Source: an uncultured Bacilli bacterium
GTDB taxonomy: Bacteria; Bacillota_I; Bacilli_A; RF39; UBA660
Direction of reading: 5' to 3'
Length of the DNA: 64,000 bases
Assembly: GCA_947626275.1 (NCBI GenBank)
Contig: CANQRL010000001.1
Span: forward strand, 1 to 64,000
Part shown: positions 34,603-42,972 of the stretch, piece after piece
How the letters are laid out: each line of letters starts with the position of its first letter
Numbering within the stretch: the first letter of the stretch is position 1
Notes under the pieces: model-generated
What the model was told of the DNA's origin: nothing
Seen by the model: only the letters and a program-made list of their open reading frames with translations
The model's database searches: none
Program-made: the position numbers and the translations under genes

Positions 34603-35126
34603 TATTGATCAGTACAAGTCACTCCCACGGAAACAAGCATAGCTTTAAGGGAATCAACGGTGTATTTCTTATCTTCATTTAAATACGTCTGTAAAGACTC
34701 ATTATCGCCAACCATCGTTTCGGTGTCTAGTTTGGTATAATCAATTTCCGTTAGAACACTTAATTTATTTCCTGTAATTTTGGTAGAAACCTTATATCCA
34801 TCGTATTGAGACATTGCTTCATAAGTATCTTTGTAGTTATCTTGTAGTCTTTGAAGAAGCTCTTTATCATTGGAAGTAGCTAATTGTTCACTTATCAATT
34901 TGGTAGCTAATCCTTTTTCATCGCCAAAGATAGCGAATTTCGCACCCGTCACATATCCTTGTTGAAGATTGGTATCATCATCGACTGTACAGACAGCTAC
35001 TGCTCCATTTGTATCGATGTTAATCTGATTGGATAGCTCTGTTTCTAGTTCTTGTTTGGTATTTTTTTCTTCACATCCTGATAGGAGAAGAAGAGCGACT
35101 CCTAAACACCATATTTTCTTTTTCAT
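34602..35126 (-). CDS. Lipoprotein, YehR/DUF1307-like
   Basis: A 174-aa predicted lipoprotein: basic start, hydrophobic core and lipobox LLSGC with the lipidated Cys at 18. The mature part is acidic and ends in VTCTDQ; a Cys near the start (AVCTV) may pair with the terminal one. The arrangement resembles YehR/DUF1307 lipoproteins and the extracellular domain of the protein at 22065. Role unknown. A minus-strand TATAAT lies about 12 nt before its GGTGAT ribosome site. Confidence 0.78.
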   Translation of the reverse strand: MKKKIWCLGVALLLLSGCEEKNTKQELETELSNQINIDTNGAVAVCTVDDDTNLQQGYVTGAKFAIFGDEKGLATKLISEQLATSNDKELLQRLQDNYKDTYEAMSQYDGYKVSTKITGNKLSVLTEIDYTKLDTETMVGDNESLQTYLNEDKKYTVDSLKAMLVSVGVTCTDQ

Positions 35127-35227
35127 ATCATCACCATACCCATTATATCATAAAAAGAAAGAACGTCACAAGAAAAAGTTCCGTTGCGTAATTTTTTATT
35201 TGTTGATATAATGAAATTGGTGATGAT

Positions 35228-35752
35228 ATGAAAGTCTTAATAGCAACCGAAAACAATGTAAAAGTGGAAGCTTGTAAAGCCGCTTTTGAAACGTATTTTG
35301 AAAATGTAGAGGTTATCGATGTCTTTGTTCCTTCCGAAGTAGGAGAAATGCCTTTAAATGATGAGATTGGAATGGGTACTCATAACCGTATTCGCAATTT
35401 AAAGAAATATGCGAAAGAAAACCAGTTAGATATTGATTATTATGTAGCGGTAGAATCTGGTATCAATAATTATTTTTCTTCTTGGATGATTACGAGTGTT
35501 GCGGGAATTGAATCGAAGGATGGGGTAGAAAGTTACGCTACGTCTCCTAGTTATCCGATTCCTGGAAAATATGTCGATGAGATTATTAATGAAGGATTAG
35601 GTGTCGTAATGGATCGGATATTTGCCGATGACGATTCTGGACATCATAAAGGGGGAATCGGCTTCTTGACGCATGGCAAGATTACGCGGAAACAGTTGAT
35701 TCAAGAGTCTTTTATGATGGCTTTGATACGGATGATTAACAATAATTGGTAA
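35228..35752 (+). CDS. Inosine/xanthosine triphosphatase (YjjX/DUF84 family)
   Basis: A 174-aa enzyme of the YjjX/DUF84 family, which removes non-canonical ITP and XTP. Features are ATENNVKVEACKAAFE at the N-terminus, VPSEVGEMPLNDEIGMGTHNR, and AVESGI and DDSGHHKGGIGFLTHGKITR near the end, all matching the family pattern. The -10 to ribosome-site string (35207-35224) is identical over 18 nt to the one before mutL. It has its own promoter and faces away from the lipoprotein gene. Confidence 0.85.
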   Translation: MKVLIATENNVKVEACKAAFETYFENVEVIDVFVPSEVGEMPLNDEIGMGTHNRIRNLKKYAKENQLDIDYYVAVESGINNYFSSWMITSVAGIESKDGVESYATSPSYPIPGKYVDEIINEGLGVVMDRIFADDDSGHHKGGIGFLTHGKITRKQLIQESFMMALIRMINNNW

Positions 35753-35781
35753 AATTTCACATCCTTTTCATAATAGCCGTT

Positions 35782-35916
35782 TATAATGAGTTTGTTAGCT
35801 GAAAAAATAAGTGTGAAATACTCCTCTCACTTGTTACTTTTCTACTACAAACCATATTAACAATTTCTTGTTAATACTCCAGCTAACGAAAAAGGGAATA
35901 GAGATATTCCTTTTTT
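35782..35916 (+). ncRNA. Candidate structured RNA with own -10 and terminator
   Basis: A TATAAT at 35782-35787 (no good -35) precedes a compact fold. The outer stem TTTGTTAGCTG/CAGCTAACGAA (35791-35801 with 35880-35890, one G-U) encloses two hairpins: AAGTGTGA/TCTCACTT (35809-35816 with 35825-35832, one mismatch) and a perfect TATTAACAA/TTGTTAATA (35855-35863 with 35868-35876, loop TTTC). An intrinsic terminator with loop GAGA (about 35889-35916) follows at once. No ORF fits. It could be a free small RNA or a riboswitch-like leader of the two-component genes 46 nt downstream. It matches no RNA family I recognise. Confidence 0.5.
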
Positions 35917-35962
35917 CACGCGATATTCATAAAAATTCGTTAGAGTAAAGAAGAGGTGGAAT

Positions 35963-36634
35963 ATGACAATTTTAGTAGTAGACGATGAAGAATTGATTCG
36001 AAATGTCATTCGGGAATACTTAGAAAATGAAAAATACGAGGTATTAGAAGCCGTGGATGGGGAAGAGGCTTTAAAGATGGTTTCTAATCATAAAATTGAT
36101 TTAATTATATTAGATATCATGATGCCTAAAAAGGATGGTTATACCACTCTAAAAGAAATCAGAAAAGAGAAAAATATTCCCATTATCATGTTATCTGCTA
36201 GAAGCGAAGAATACGATAAGCTATTAGGCTTTGATTTAGGAATTGATGACTATTTAACGAAACCGTTTTCTCCTCGTGAACTTCTTGCTCGAGTAAAGGC
36301 TGTTTTACGAAGAAATCGTGAGATGGAAGTCTATGAAGTTGGTGATTTTGTTTTAGATTTGCAAGGACATACGTTAAAGATTGCGAATGAAGAAGTAAAG
36401 TTAACGCCGAAAGAGTATGAACTTCTTGTCTATTTCATTCAAAATGAACACATTGCTTTATCACGCGAACAACTATTAAATAAGGTATGGGGATACGATT
36501 TTTATGGGGATGATCGAACGATTGATACCCATATTAAAATGCTGCGGAACAATTTGGGAAAGTATCGGGATTGGATTGTGACTGTAAGAGGAATGGGGTA
36601 TAAATTTGAAAGCGACGAAAAAATCTCTTCATAG
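35963..36634 (+). CDS. OmpR-family response regulator
   Basis: A 223-aa two-domain regulator. The receiver domain (about 1-115) has the acidic pair (VVDDEE), the phospho-acceptor Asp in LIILDIMMPKKDG (about 52), the switch Thr/Ser in MLSARS and the Lys in LTKPFSP. The C-terminal winged helix (about 127-220) has TPKEYELLVYF and the RTIDTHIKMLRNNLG recognition helix. It overlaps the kinase gene by 29 nt. An AGAGGTGG site precedes the ATG. Regulon unknown; a surface or stress role is common for such pairs. Confidence 0.95.
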   Translation: MTILVVDDEELIRNVIREYLENEKYEVLEAVDGEEALKMVSNHKIDLIILDIMMPKKDGYTTLKEIRKEKNIPIIMLSARSEEYDKLLGFDLGIDDYLTKPFSPRELLARVKAVLRRNREMEVYEVGDFVLDLQGHTLKIANEEVKLTPKEYELLVYFIQNEHIALSREQLLNKVWGYDFYGDDRTIDTHIKMLRNNLGKYRDWIVTVRGMGYKFESDEKISS

Positions 36635-38003
36635 AAAAATTTGGGTTTTCTTCTTTTTCTTCTCTCTTTTTATATTAGCGTCTCTTTGGTTAGTAGAAGT
36701 TCTTTTCTTTGATACTTATTACGAAATCCATAAATCTTCTGAATTGAAGTCTATTGTTGCGAAAATTCCAGCATTATACGATAAAGAAAACTTCTATGAA
36801 GAATTGGATACCCTTGCCTACGATGAGGGTATTTGTATTGCGGTTGAAAGGAATGGTCTTCAGGCGTATCACTCTATGAGTTTTAATCGAGGATGCATTT
36901 TTAAAGGTAGCGAACTTTATCGAAAAGACTTTGTGGAGAGTGAAGAAAAGCAAAAAGCCTATCGGATAGAAAATGAGAAATATCATAATGAAGTTCTCAT
37001 CTATGCCATAAAACTAGATGCTTATACGCAAGCCTATTTTAGTGTCTCTATCGAACCCTTAGATTCGGCTACGCATCTTTTACGGAAACAACTTTCTCTC
37101 ATCTCTATCTTAGTGATGGCTCTTTCTGTACTGGTTTCTTTTTACTTATCGAAAAATATCGCGAAACCAATTGAGAAGATGAGTGAGAAAGCCCTTTCGA
37201 TGACCAATGGTGATTACCATGTTACTTTCCAATCCAATACGGATATTAAAGAGATCCAAAACTTGGAAAATAGCTTGGATGAGATGAGTCAAGAATTTCT
37301 GAAGACAGAGGAATTAAGACGTGACTTGATGGCTAATGTCAGCCATGACTTAAAAACGCCTCTTACGATGATAAAAGCCTATGCGGAAATGGTCCGAGAT
37401 TTGACATATAAAGATAAGAAAAAGCGAACGGAAAACTTAAATGTCATTATCTCTGAAAGTGAACGATTAAATGCGTTAGTGGATGATATTTTAACGCTTT
37501 CTAGTATGCAGTCGGAAACGATTCCTTTAGAGAATCAAGTATTTTCTTTAAATGATATGATTCTTTCTATTCTAGAACGATATCAGGTATTATTAAAAGA
37601 AGAGGGATATCAATTCCTCTATGAGGCTAAAGAAGTATTAGTATTAGCGGATAGAAAACGGACGGAGCAAGTGATCTATAATCTTTTAAACAATGCGATT
37701 AACTATACTGGTGATGACAAAATTGTTAAAATTCGCGTGACAGAAAAGGAAACGACCGTTTTGGTGGAAATAGAAGATACGGGCGAAGGAATTCCACCTA
37801 GTGAATTAAAAAATATTTGGAACAAGTATTACCACTCCTCTAAGAAGCACAAGCGAAATAAAGTAGGAACAGGACTAGGATTAGCGATTGTTAAAAATAT
37901 TTTAGAGGGATATCAACTTCCTTACGGAGTGAAATCGCTTCCGCAACAGGGAACAATCTTCTATTTCGAATTAAAAAAAGGAAGTACCCAAGAGAACAAG
38001 TAA
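36606..38003 (+). CDS. Sensor histidine kinase
   Basis: A 465-aa kinase: membrane segment at about 11-30, an extracytoplasmic sensor of about 130 residues, a second membrane segment (about 165-182), and HAMP (to about 235). The H-box ANVSHDLKTPLTMI holds the phospho-acceptor His, and the HATPase domain has the N-box (NLLNNAINYT), DTGEGIPP and GTGLGLAIVKN. The start is TTG inside the regulator gene, behind GAGGAATGGGG. The sensor domain has a CI...C Cys pair (residues about 77 and 98) that might form a disulfide. Signal unknown. Confidence 0.95.
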   Translation: MKATKKSLHRKIWVFFFFFSLFILASLWLVEVLFFDTYYEIHKSSELKSIVAKIPALYDKENFYEELDTLAYDEGICIAVERNGLQAYHSMSFNRGCIFKGSELYRKDFVESEEKQKAYRIENEKYHNEVLIYAIKLDAYTQAYFSVSIEPLDSATHLLRKQLSLISILVMALSVLVSFYLSKNIAKPIEKMSEKALSMTNGDYHVTFQSNTDIKEIQNLENSLDEMSQEFLKTEELRRDLMANVSHDLKTPLTMIKAYAEMVRDLTYKDKKKRTENLNVIISESERLNALVDDILTLSSMQSETIPLENQVFSLNDMILSILERYQVLLKEEGYQFLYEAKEVLVLADRKRTEQVIYNLLNNAINYTGDDKIVKIRVTEKETTVLVEIEDTGEGIPPSELKNIWNKYYHSSKKHKRNKVGTGLGLAIVKNILEGYQLPYGVKSLPQQGTIFYFELKKGSTQENK

Positions 38004-38019
38004 TTTTACTTGTTTTTTT
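37995..38019 (+). terminator. Intrinsic terminator after the kinase gene
   Basis: The stem AACAAGTA/TACTTGTT with loop ATTT covers the stop codon and is followed by Ts. Confidence 0.8.
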
Positions 38020-38065
38020 GTGAATAAGTGTGATACAATATTAGTGTTGAATAGGAGGGATAGTT

Positions 38066-38431
38066 ATGCGCCGAAATGGTTTTAGTCTTATTGAATTATT
38101 AGCGGTTTTGGTCTTACTAAGTGTGATTGTATTAGTGGCTTTTCCAAGTATTTTAGGAGCGATTCGAAAATCGGATGATCAAATATCAGAAGCGGTAAAA
38201 GAACTTTTGATTGCCAATGCGAAAAGTTATGTCAACGATACGCAACCAACGGGAGCAACGGGGTGTGTGACCGTTCAGGCTTTGATTGATAATAACTATA
38301 TGGAATCTCCTATTCCTAACGCTTCTTCTGAAGAATCAGAAAAGATAGAAAAACAGTGGGGAGTTCGCTACCAGTTTAATGGAAGTACTGGTAAATATAC
38401 AAACTTTACCATTAGTGAGACGGGATGTTAG
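38066..38431 (+). CDS. Type IV prepilin-like protein, orphan
   Basis: A 121-aa pseudopilin-like protein. A very short basic leader (MRRNG) meets the prepilin peptidase motif FSLIEL with the essential Glu at +5, then a hydrophobic helix (about 8-32) and a small C-terminal domain with two Cys (TGCVTV and the final residue). No other pilus or secretion genes are near, so it would have to use a system elsewhere, such as a com-type competence pseudopilus. AGGAGG precedes the ATG. The stop overlaps tcdA. Confidence 0.82.
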   Translation: MRRNGFSLIELLAVLVLLSVIVLVAFPSILGAIRKSDDQISEAVKELLIANAKSYVNDTQPTGATGCVTVQALIDNNYMESPIPNASSEESEKIEKQWGVRYQFNGSTGKYTNFTISETGC

Positions 38432-39099
38432 AGCGATTAAATCTTCTCATTGGCAAAGAAAACGTAGAGAAATTAAAGCGAAGTAAAGTCTTAGTAATCG
38501 GAGTAGGTGGCGTTGGAGGATATGCGGTTGAGTCATTAGCAAGATCTGGGATTGGAACGTTAATTCTGGTTGATCACGATGTTGTAGAGCCATCGAATAT
38601 CAACCGTCAATTAGTGGCTCTTCAAAGTACGATTGGTCGATATAAAGTAGATGTTCTAAAAGAACGAATCGAAGATATGGGCCTTGGGACAGAAGTGATT
38701 GTATCTTATGAATTTGTTACCAAAGAAAATTTAGAAGCGTATGTAAATCAGGTAGATTATGTGTTAGATGCCTGTGATACTTTAAAGACAAAATTTGCGC
38801 TTATCGAATCTTGTCTTGCTAGTAACATTTCCTTTATTTCTTGCATGGGAACAGGCAATAAACTAGATCCCGCTAAGCTTGAAATCATAGAACTTTCGAA
38901 AACGAGTTATGATCCGCTTGCGAAAAAGTTACGAAAAATGGTTCAGGATGCGAAACTAAAGGGAAAGATAATGGTCGTTTCTAGCAAAGAGGAAAAGAAA
39001 GTGTATGGCGAATCTGTCATTCCTTCTAATTCTTTTGTGCCAGCAACAGCTGGTATGCTGGCAGCAAGTTATATTATTCGTAAAATCATAGAGAAGTAG
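38425..39099 (+). CDS. tcdA: tRNA threonylcarbamoyladenosine dehydratase
   Basis: A 224-aa ThiF/E1-like protein matching TcdA (CsdL), which cyclises t6A to ct6A in tRNAs using ATP. Visible are the ATP-binding VIGVGGVGGYAVESLARSG (about 26-44), the LVDHDVVEPSNINRQL Asp and Arg motifs, and DACDTLKTKFALIE. It is slightly shorter than the E. coli protein, lacking part of the C-terminus. The start overlaps the prepilin stop by 7 nt. Other E1-like activators (ThiF, MoeB) are possible but match less well. Confidence 0.9.
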   Translation: MLERLNLLIGKENVEKLKRSKVLVIGVGGVGGYAVESLARSGIGTLILVDHDVVEPSNINRQLVALQSTIGRYKVDVLKERIEDMGLGTEVIVSYEFVTKENLEAYVNQVDYVLDACDTLKTKFALIESCLASNISFISCMGTGNKLDPAKLEIIELSKTSYDPLAKKLRKMVQDAKLKGKIMVVSSKEEKKVYGESVIPSNSFVPATAGMLAASYIIRKIIEK

Positions 39100-39105
39100 G
39101 TGGCT

Positions 39106-39642
39106 ATGGAACGGTTAAAGGAGGACTTAAAAAATTTTTCTGGGAATGTTCTTTGCGTTGGTCTAAAAGATAAAAAAATGTTGAATATTCTTATGAAGAA
39201 TAATACAATTAATCTTTATTCGATTGATCGCAATCCGGCAAAAGGTTTATTTTCACGAAGTAAAAAAGCCAAAATGAACGGAAGCCAAAAAATCAATATG
39301 AAGAAGATGAGAAAAAAATTCAAGAAGAAGTCTGTTGATTATATTGTTTGCAATATCAACGAAATCTATGATTATTTCAAATATTTTCTCTATGATAGCG
39401 TATATATTAATCGTAAAAAACTTTACCTTTATGGGGAGTCTAAATATATCGATCCGAATGTTTTAGCGAAACGTTTTCAAAGATATCATGCGAAAACATT
39501 TGTGGAGACAATGGGACAAGAATTTTTAATTATTGTAGACAATGAAAAGAGTCGATGCTCTTTCTTAAAAGCCAAATGGTATGTTATCGTAGATAGTTTT
39601 CATAATATGGGGGATATGATTTCACAAGCATTAATTAGTTAG
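39106..39642 (+). CDS. Hypothetical protein, possible Rossmann-like fold
   Basis: A 178-aa basic protein I do not recognise. The opening NVLCVGLKDKKML, then INLYSIDRNPA, SVDYIVCNI and KKLYLYGES follow the strand-helix order of a methyltransferase-like Rossmann fold, but the glycine-rich SAM loop is not canonical. A Lys-rich middle (about 55-75) suggests nucleic-acid contact. I chose ATG 39106, which has AGGTGG upstream. It sits tightly between tcdA and an HAD gene, so a role in RNA modification is conceivable but unproven. Confidence 0.65.
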   Translation: MERLKEDLKNFSGNVLCVGLKDKKMLNILMKNNTINLYSIDRNPAKGLFSRSKKAKMNGSQKINMKKMRKKFKKKSVDYIVCNINEIYDYFKYFLYDSVYINRKKLYLYGESKYIDPNVLAKRFQRYHAKTFVETMGQEFLIIVDNEKSRCSFLKAKWYVIVDSFHNMGDMISQALIS

Positions 39643-39651
39643 AGGTGGCCT

Positions 39652-40365
39652 ATGAAAATAATTGTTAGCGATTTTGATGGTACTTTATATGGAAAAGACT
39701 TAGAGGAAAACGTTAAGGCAATTAACGATTTTGTCCGTCGTGGAAATAAGTTTATTGTTGCTACTGGCCGAGCTATGAATTATCTAGCAGAGGATATCAG
39801 CATGATTGATTTAGATTGTGAGTATTACATCTGTAACGATGGCGCTGTTATTTTTGATCGATACTTTAACGTTGTTTTTAGAAAGGATATCAATCAAGAA
39901 CTCGTAAGACCTATCTATTACCTACTAAAAGATGATGAGAATATGATTGAGACGTTCATTGACACCTCTCATGGATATGTAACCGATACGAGTAAGTGTG
40001 CGAATGGAATTATTGCTAGACCTTACGACCGGGAAAGGGCATTAGGAACTTTGGATACGATTTTGCGGAAATATCCGGATATCAATGGATACATGAGTAC
40101 GAATTGGATTAATCTCTTTGATAAGTCGGTCTCTAAGAAGAAAGCGATTGATTATCTTGCTGAGACTTATCACTATGATAAAGCTCAAATCTATACGATT
40201 GGGGATGGCTTCAATGACTTGGAAATGATAGAAGCTTATCATGGTTATACCCTTGAGAATTGTTCTGAGGATTTGATTCATGTTTCCTCTGGGACAGTTA
40301 AAAATATCAAAGAATTGATTGAAATGATTGATATGGATGAGGATGAAGAAATGGAAGAATGGTAA
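39652..40365 (+). CDS. Cof-type HAD-family phosphatase
   Basis: A 237-aa HAD hydrolase of the Cof (type IIB cap) group. Motif I DFDGTLYG carries the nucleophile Asp; motif II T is in VATGRAM; motif III K is in SVSKKKAI; motif IV DGFNDLEMIE binds Mg. Such enzymes dephosphorylate sugar phosphates or flavin and PLP precursors; the substrate is unknown. A GGTGG site precedes the ATG, and a terminator overlaps the stop. Confidence 0.92.
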   Translation: MKIIVSDFDGTLYGKDLEENVKAINDFVRRGNKFIVATGRAMNYLAEDISMIDLDCEYYICNDGAVIFDRYFNVVFRKDINQELVRPIYYLLKDDENMIETFIDTSHGYVTDTSKCANGIIARPYDRERALGTLDTILRKYPDINGYMSTNWINLFDKSVSKKKAIDYLAETYHYDKAQIYTIGDGFNDLEMIEAYHGYTLENCSEDLIHVSSGTVKNIKELIEMIDMDEDEEMEEW

Positions 40366-40378
40366 CATTCTTTTTTTT
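40355..40378 (+). terminator. Intrinsic terminator after the HAD gene
   Basis: The stem AAGAATG/CATTCTT with loop GTAA spans the stop codon and runs into a long T-run. Confidence 0.85.
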
Positions 40379-40426
40379 GACATAATTTTAGTTGTAGATA
40401 GAGTATATAAATAGTAAGGAGGTATT

Positions 40427-41290
40427 ATGACAAAGCGATTTGAATCGAAGAAACGATTAAAAAGAAAATGGTTGTTGGAATATCTATTTTTACTACTATT
40501 TGCCTATTTATTGATTAGACTTTGTATTTATACCTTAGTAGATATTTCCCCAACTTCTTATTTTAGTATGAAAGATTTAAGTAAGTCCTTTTATGAAGAG
40601 ATGAAGGCAAGTACGATTAATAACCCAACCGTTCTTTTAAGTTATCGGGGACATGCGGTTTCCTTGAAACAACCCTTATTAGCAGCTTCTAAGCCTAGCA
40701 ATAAGAAAATCTACCTTTATAGCACCCATAACAAAGAGACTTATCAAACAGGAGAAAAAGTAACACAGGCAGCCTTAGATTTCAAGACTGCTTTAAACGA
40801 TTTTCAAGTGGATGTCCACCTAGAAGAGGGAGATATTCAAGAATTTGTTGAGATGAATAATTATGCCTACTATCAAAGTTATCAAGCAAGCCGACTATTC
40901 ATTGAGGATGCTTTAAAAAAAGATACCTATGATCTTATTATCGACCTTCATCGGGATGCGACTAGTAAAAACAATTCGACTTTGAAAACGGATGAGAAAA
41001 GTTATGCGAAAGTTCTTTTTGTCATCGGTGGGAAAAACGTGATGTACCGGGAAAACTATGCGATTGCAGAAGAAATTCATGAGGCGATTGAAAAGAAGCT
41101 TCCCAAGTTAAGCCGAGGAATATTGGTTCAAACCGGATCTTCTGTGAATGGCATTTACAACCAGGATTTGAATGCGAATATGATTTTACTAGAACTAGGT
41201 GGTAATCAAAACACGTATGAAGAAGTTCAAAATACCATTTCTGTGATTGCCCCTATTATTGGAGAATATCTTTATGGAAAAACGATATAA
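40427..41290 (+). CDS. spoIIP: Stage II sporulation protein P
   Basis: A 287-aa SpoIIP, the amidase and endopeptidase that, with SpoIID and SpoIIM, thins the septal wall for engulfment. One membrane segment lies at about 17-38 after a basic start. The catalytic domain shows YSTHNKETY (about 98-106, zinc-type His and Glu), LIIDLHRDAT and NANMILLELGGNQNTYEEV. The AAGGAGG site is strong. It overlaps the next small gene by 17 nt. Confidence 0.93.
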   Translation: MTKRFESKKRLKRKWLLEYLFLLLFAYLLIRLCIYTLVDISPTSYFSMKDLSKSFYEEMKASTINNPTVLLSYRGHAVSLKQPLLAASKPSNKKIYLYSTHNKETYQTGEKVTQAALDFKTALNDFQVDVHLEEGDIQEFVEMNNYAYYQSYQASRLFIEDALKKDTYDLIIDLHRDATSKNNSTLKTDEKSYAKVLFVIGGKNVMYRENYAIAEEIHEAIEKKLPKLSRGILVQTGSSVNGIYNQDLNANMILLELGGNQNTYEEVQNTISVIAPIIGEYLYGKTI

Positions 41291-41600
41291 AGTTTTTCGT
41301 TGGGTATTTCTTTTTTTCTTTGTCATCTTTCTCACTCTTTATTTTTCAGGAGTAACTGGGTACTATGAATATCAAAACTATCAAAAGATGACGATGACGA
41401 AAGAACAAATTCAACAATTTGAACAGGATGTAAAGGATGGAAAAGAAGTGGATGTCAAAGATTATCTAGAAAATCAGACACGAAATTATCAAAATGGCTT
41501 CACTAAAGTAGGGGTTAAAGTATCTACGGGGATTAGTAAAGTTATTAAAATGGGCGTTATGAAAGTTTTTGGGACAATCTCTAGTTTTGTTACGTCTTAA
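41274..41600 (+). CDS. Small membrane protein coupled to spoIIP
   Basis: A 108-aa protein with one membrane segment (about 9-29) and a charged, Gln/Lys-rich tail, followed by a short semi-hydrophobic C-terminus (SKVIKMGVMKVFGTISSFV). I do not recognise it. I chose ATG 41274, inside the spoIIP end with GGAGA upstream, over an in-frame ATG nine codons earlier. The overlap suggests coupled expression during sporulation. Confidence 0.65.
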   Translation: MEKRYKVFRWVFLFFFVIFLTLYFSGVTGYYEYQNYQKMTMTKEQIQQFEQDVKDGKEVDVKDYLENQTRNYQNGFTKVGVKVSTGISKVIKMGVMKVFGTISSFVTS

Positions 41601-41629
41601 AATGTGATATAATGGATATGGTGAAGGAT

Positions 41630-42028
41630 ATGTTGTTAAAGAAAAAATATTGGTGGATGTGGTTAGTACTGTTTTTGTCTATGGGCAGTTTTGACAAGTT
41701 ATTTCTATCCTATTTATTAGGAAACTATGAGGAAGATGCTTGGTATATGAAAGGTCGATATTGGATTATTGGAATCCTCTTCTTTTTCTTCCCATTCATG
41801 GTGATGTTGGGAGTATTTCTAGTAGACATGACATCAAAAGCAGCAGCGAAACTAGAAGTTCCTGGGAAAGAAATCTATTTATCACCTTTTATCTGGTTAC
41901 TTTGTCTAATTGTTCCCGTGATAGGTTGGATTGCTTTTATCGTTCTTTTATTCTACTTAGATATTGCCATTCTGGTAGAATTAGCGCTCGGTAAAGGAGA
42001 AAAATATTTAGAAATAGAAGAAAAATAA
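41630..42028 (+). CDS. Polytopic small membrane protein
   Basis: A 132-aa protein with three or four hydrophobic segments (about 6-30, 41-64 and a long one at 84-120 that may be two). I do not recognise it. A TATAAT (41608-41613) lies only 6 nt before GGTGAAGG. I chose ATG 41630 because it sits at normal spacing from that site; the ATG at 41612 overlaps the -10 element. It ends in a short acidic tail. Confidence 0.65.
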   Translation: MLLKKKYWWMWLVLFLSMGSFDKLFLSYLLGNYEEDAWYMKGRYWIIGILFFFFPFMVMLGVFLVDMTSKAAAKLEVPGKEIYLSPFIWLLCLIVPVIGWIAFIVLLFYLDIAILVELALGKGEKYLEIEEK

Positions 42029-42083
42029 TTTCAATCTCTTTGAATTTGTGCTACAATAGAAAACAAATTTAGGGAGGTTAGGT

Positions 42084-42479
42084 ATGGAGAGAGAAATTTT
42101 GAATATAGCAATTAGTGGAGAAGAAAAAAATAAGAATGAAATTATTTATAATAATGTAGTAGATGCGATGGATAATTTAAAAATGCCAAAAGAAGAACAA
42201 ATCGAATACCTTAAGACGAAACTATCCGCTATGGAAAGTGAATATCAAAACAGTATTTCTATTTTGATTACCGTTGTTATCTCATTACTACTTTTAGGAT
42301 TAGGAATTTATTTAGTGGCTAGTGAGCAAATCCTTTTGGGAACCATTTTGATTCTTTTAGCGTTTCTTTTAACGATGGGAAAGCTTCTACTTACATTACG
42401 CAAATACACCTCTATTCGTTCTAAAAAGTATATAGAATTGGAGTCTTTGAGAAATAATTTAAATTCTATTTTGAAATAA
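42084..42479 (+). CDS. Small membrane protein with coiled-coil start
   Basis: A 131-aa protein: about 55 charged residues with coiled-coil character, two membrane segments (about 57-77 and 81-101), then a short charged tail. I do not recognise it. GGGAGG precedes the ATG, and a perfect terminator covers the stop, so it is its own transcription unit with a -10-like CTACAAT at about 42051. Confidence 0.7.
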   Translation: MEREILNIAISGEEKNKNEIIYNNVVDAMDNLKMPKEEQIEYLKTKLSAMESEYQNSISILITVVISLLLLGLGIYLVASEQILLGTILILLAFLLTMGKLLLTLRKYTSIRSKKYIELESLRNNLNSILK

Positions 42480-42502
42480 AAGCAAATGCTTTTATTTTTT
42501 TC
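42474..42502 (+). terminator. Intrinsic terminator
   Basis: A perfect 10-bp stem (AAATAAAAGC/GCTTTTATTT) with loop AAAT overlaps the stop codon and continues into Ts. The nusB -10 follows shortly. Confidence 0.88.
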
Positions 42503-42555
42503 TTTTCTGTTCTCATTTTTAGGTTCTTATGTTAAAATATTACTAGGTGATTCAA

Positions 42556-42972
42556 ATGGAACAAATGACGAGAAGTGAATTACGAAAAAAGATTATGACG
42601 ATTCTCTATCAAATTGATGTTTATCAAAGTAATAAAATAGAATATGATGTCGATAGTGTTATGGCAAATGCCTTAGAGATTGAAAATGAGTTTGTCAAAA
42701 ATTCTGTCTATGGCGTGATTACTAATAAAGAAGATATCGATAAGGTTGCGAATACGTATTTAAATAAGTGGACCATTAATCGCTTAGGATTTACAGATCA
42801 GGCTATTTTACGGTTAGGAATTTATGAATTACTTTATACAGATACTCCGGAAGTAGTGGCGATTAATGAAGCAATTGAACTTGCTAAGGACTATAGTGAT
42901 GATGATGTTCGAAAAATGATTAATGGAGTTTTAGACAAGGTATATCACAACAAGGTGGATCATGAATTCTAA
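42556..42972 (+). CDS. nusB: Transcription antitermination factor NusB
   Basis: A 138-aa NusB, which binds boxA RNA with S10 in rRNA antitermination. The all-helical fold and conserved stretch [19 protein letters not shown], then [29 protein letters not shown], are diagnostic. I chose ATG 42556, preceded by AGGTGAT. It overlaps xseA by 11 nt, a common nusB-xseA-xseB order in Bacillota. Confidence 0.95.
   Translation: MEQMTRSELRKKIMTILYQIDVYQSNKIEYDVDSVMANALEIENEFVKNSVYGVITNKEDIDKVANTYLNKWTINRLGFTDQAILRLGIYELLYTDTPEVVAINEAIELAKDYSDDDVRKMINGVLDKVYHNKVDHEF

Noticed and set aside
35794-35887. A tRNA gene, because of a 7-bp stem at both ends
   Set aside because: No T-arm GGTTCGA-type sequence, no plausible anticodon arm and the wrong length; a terminator follows directly.
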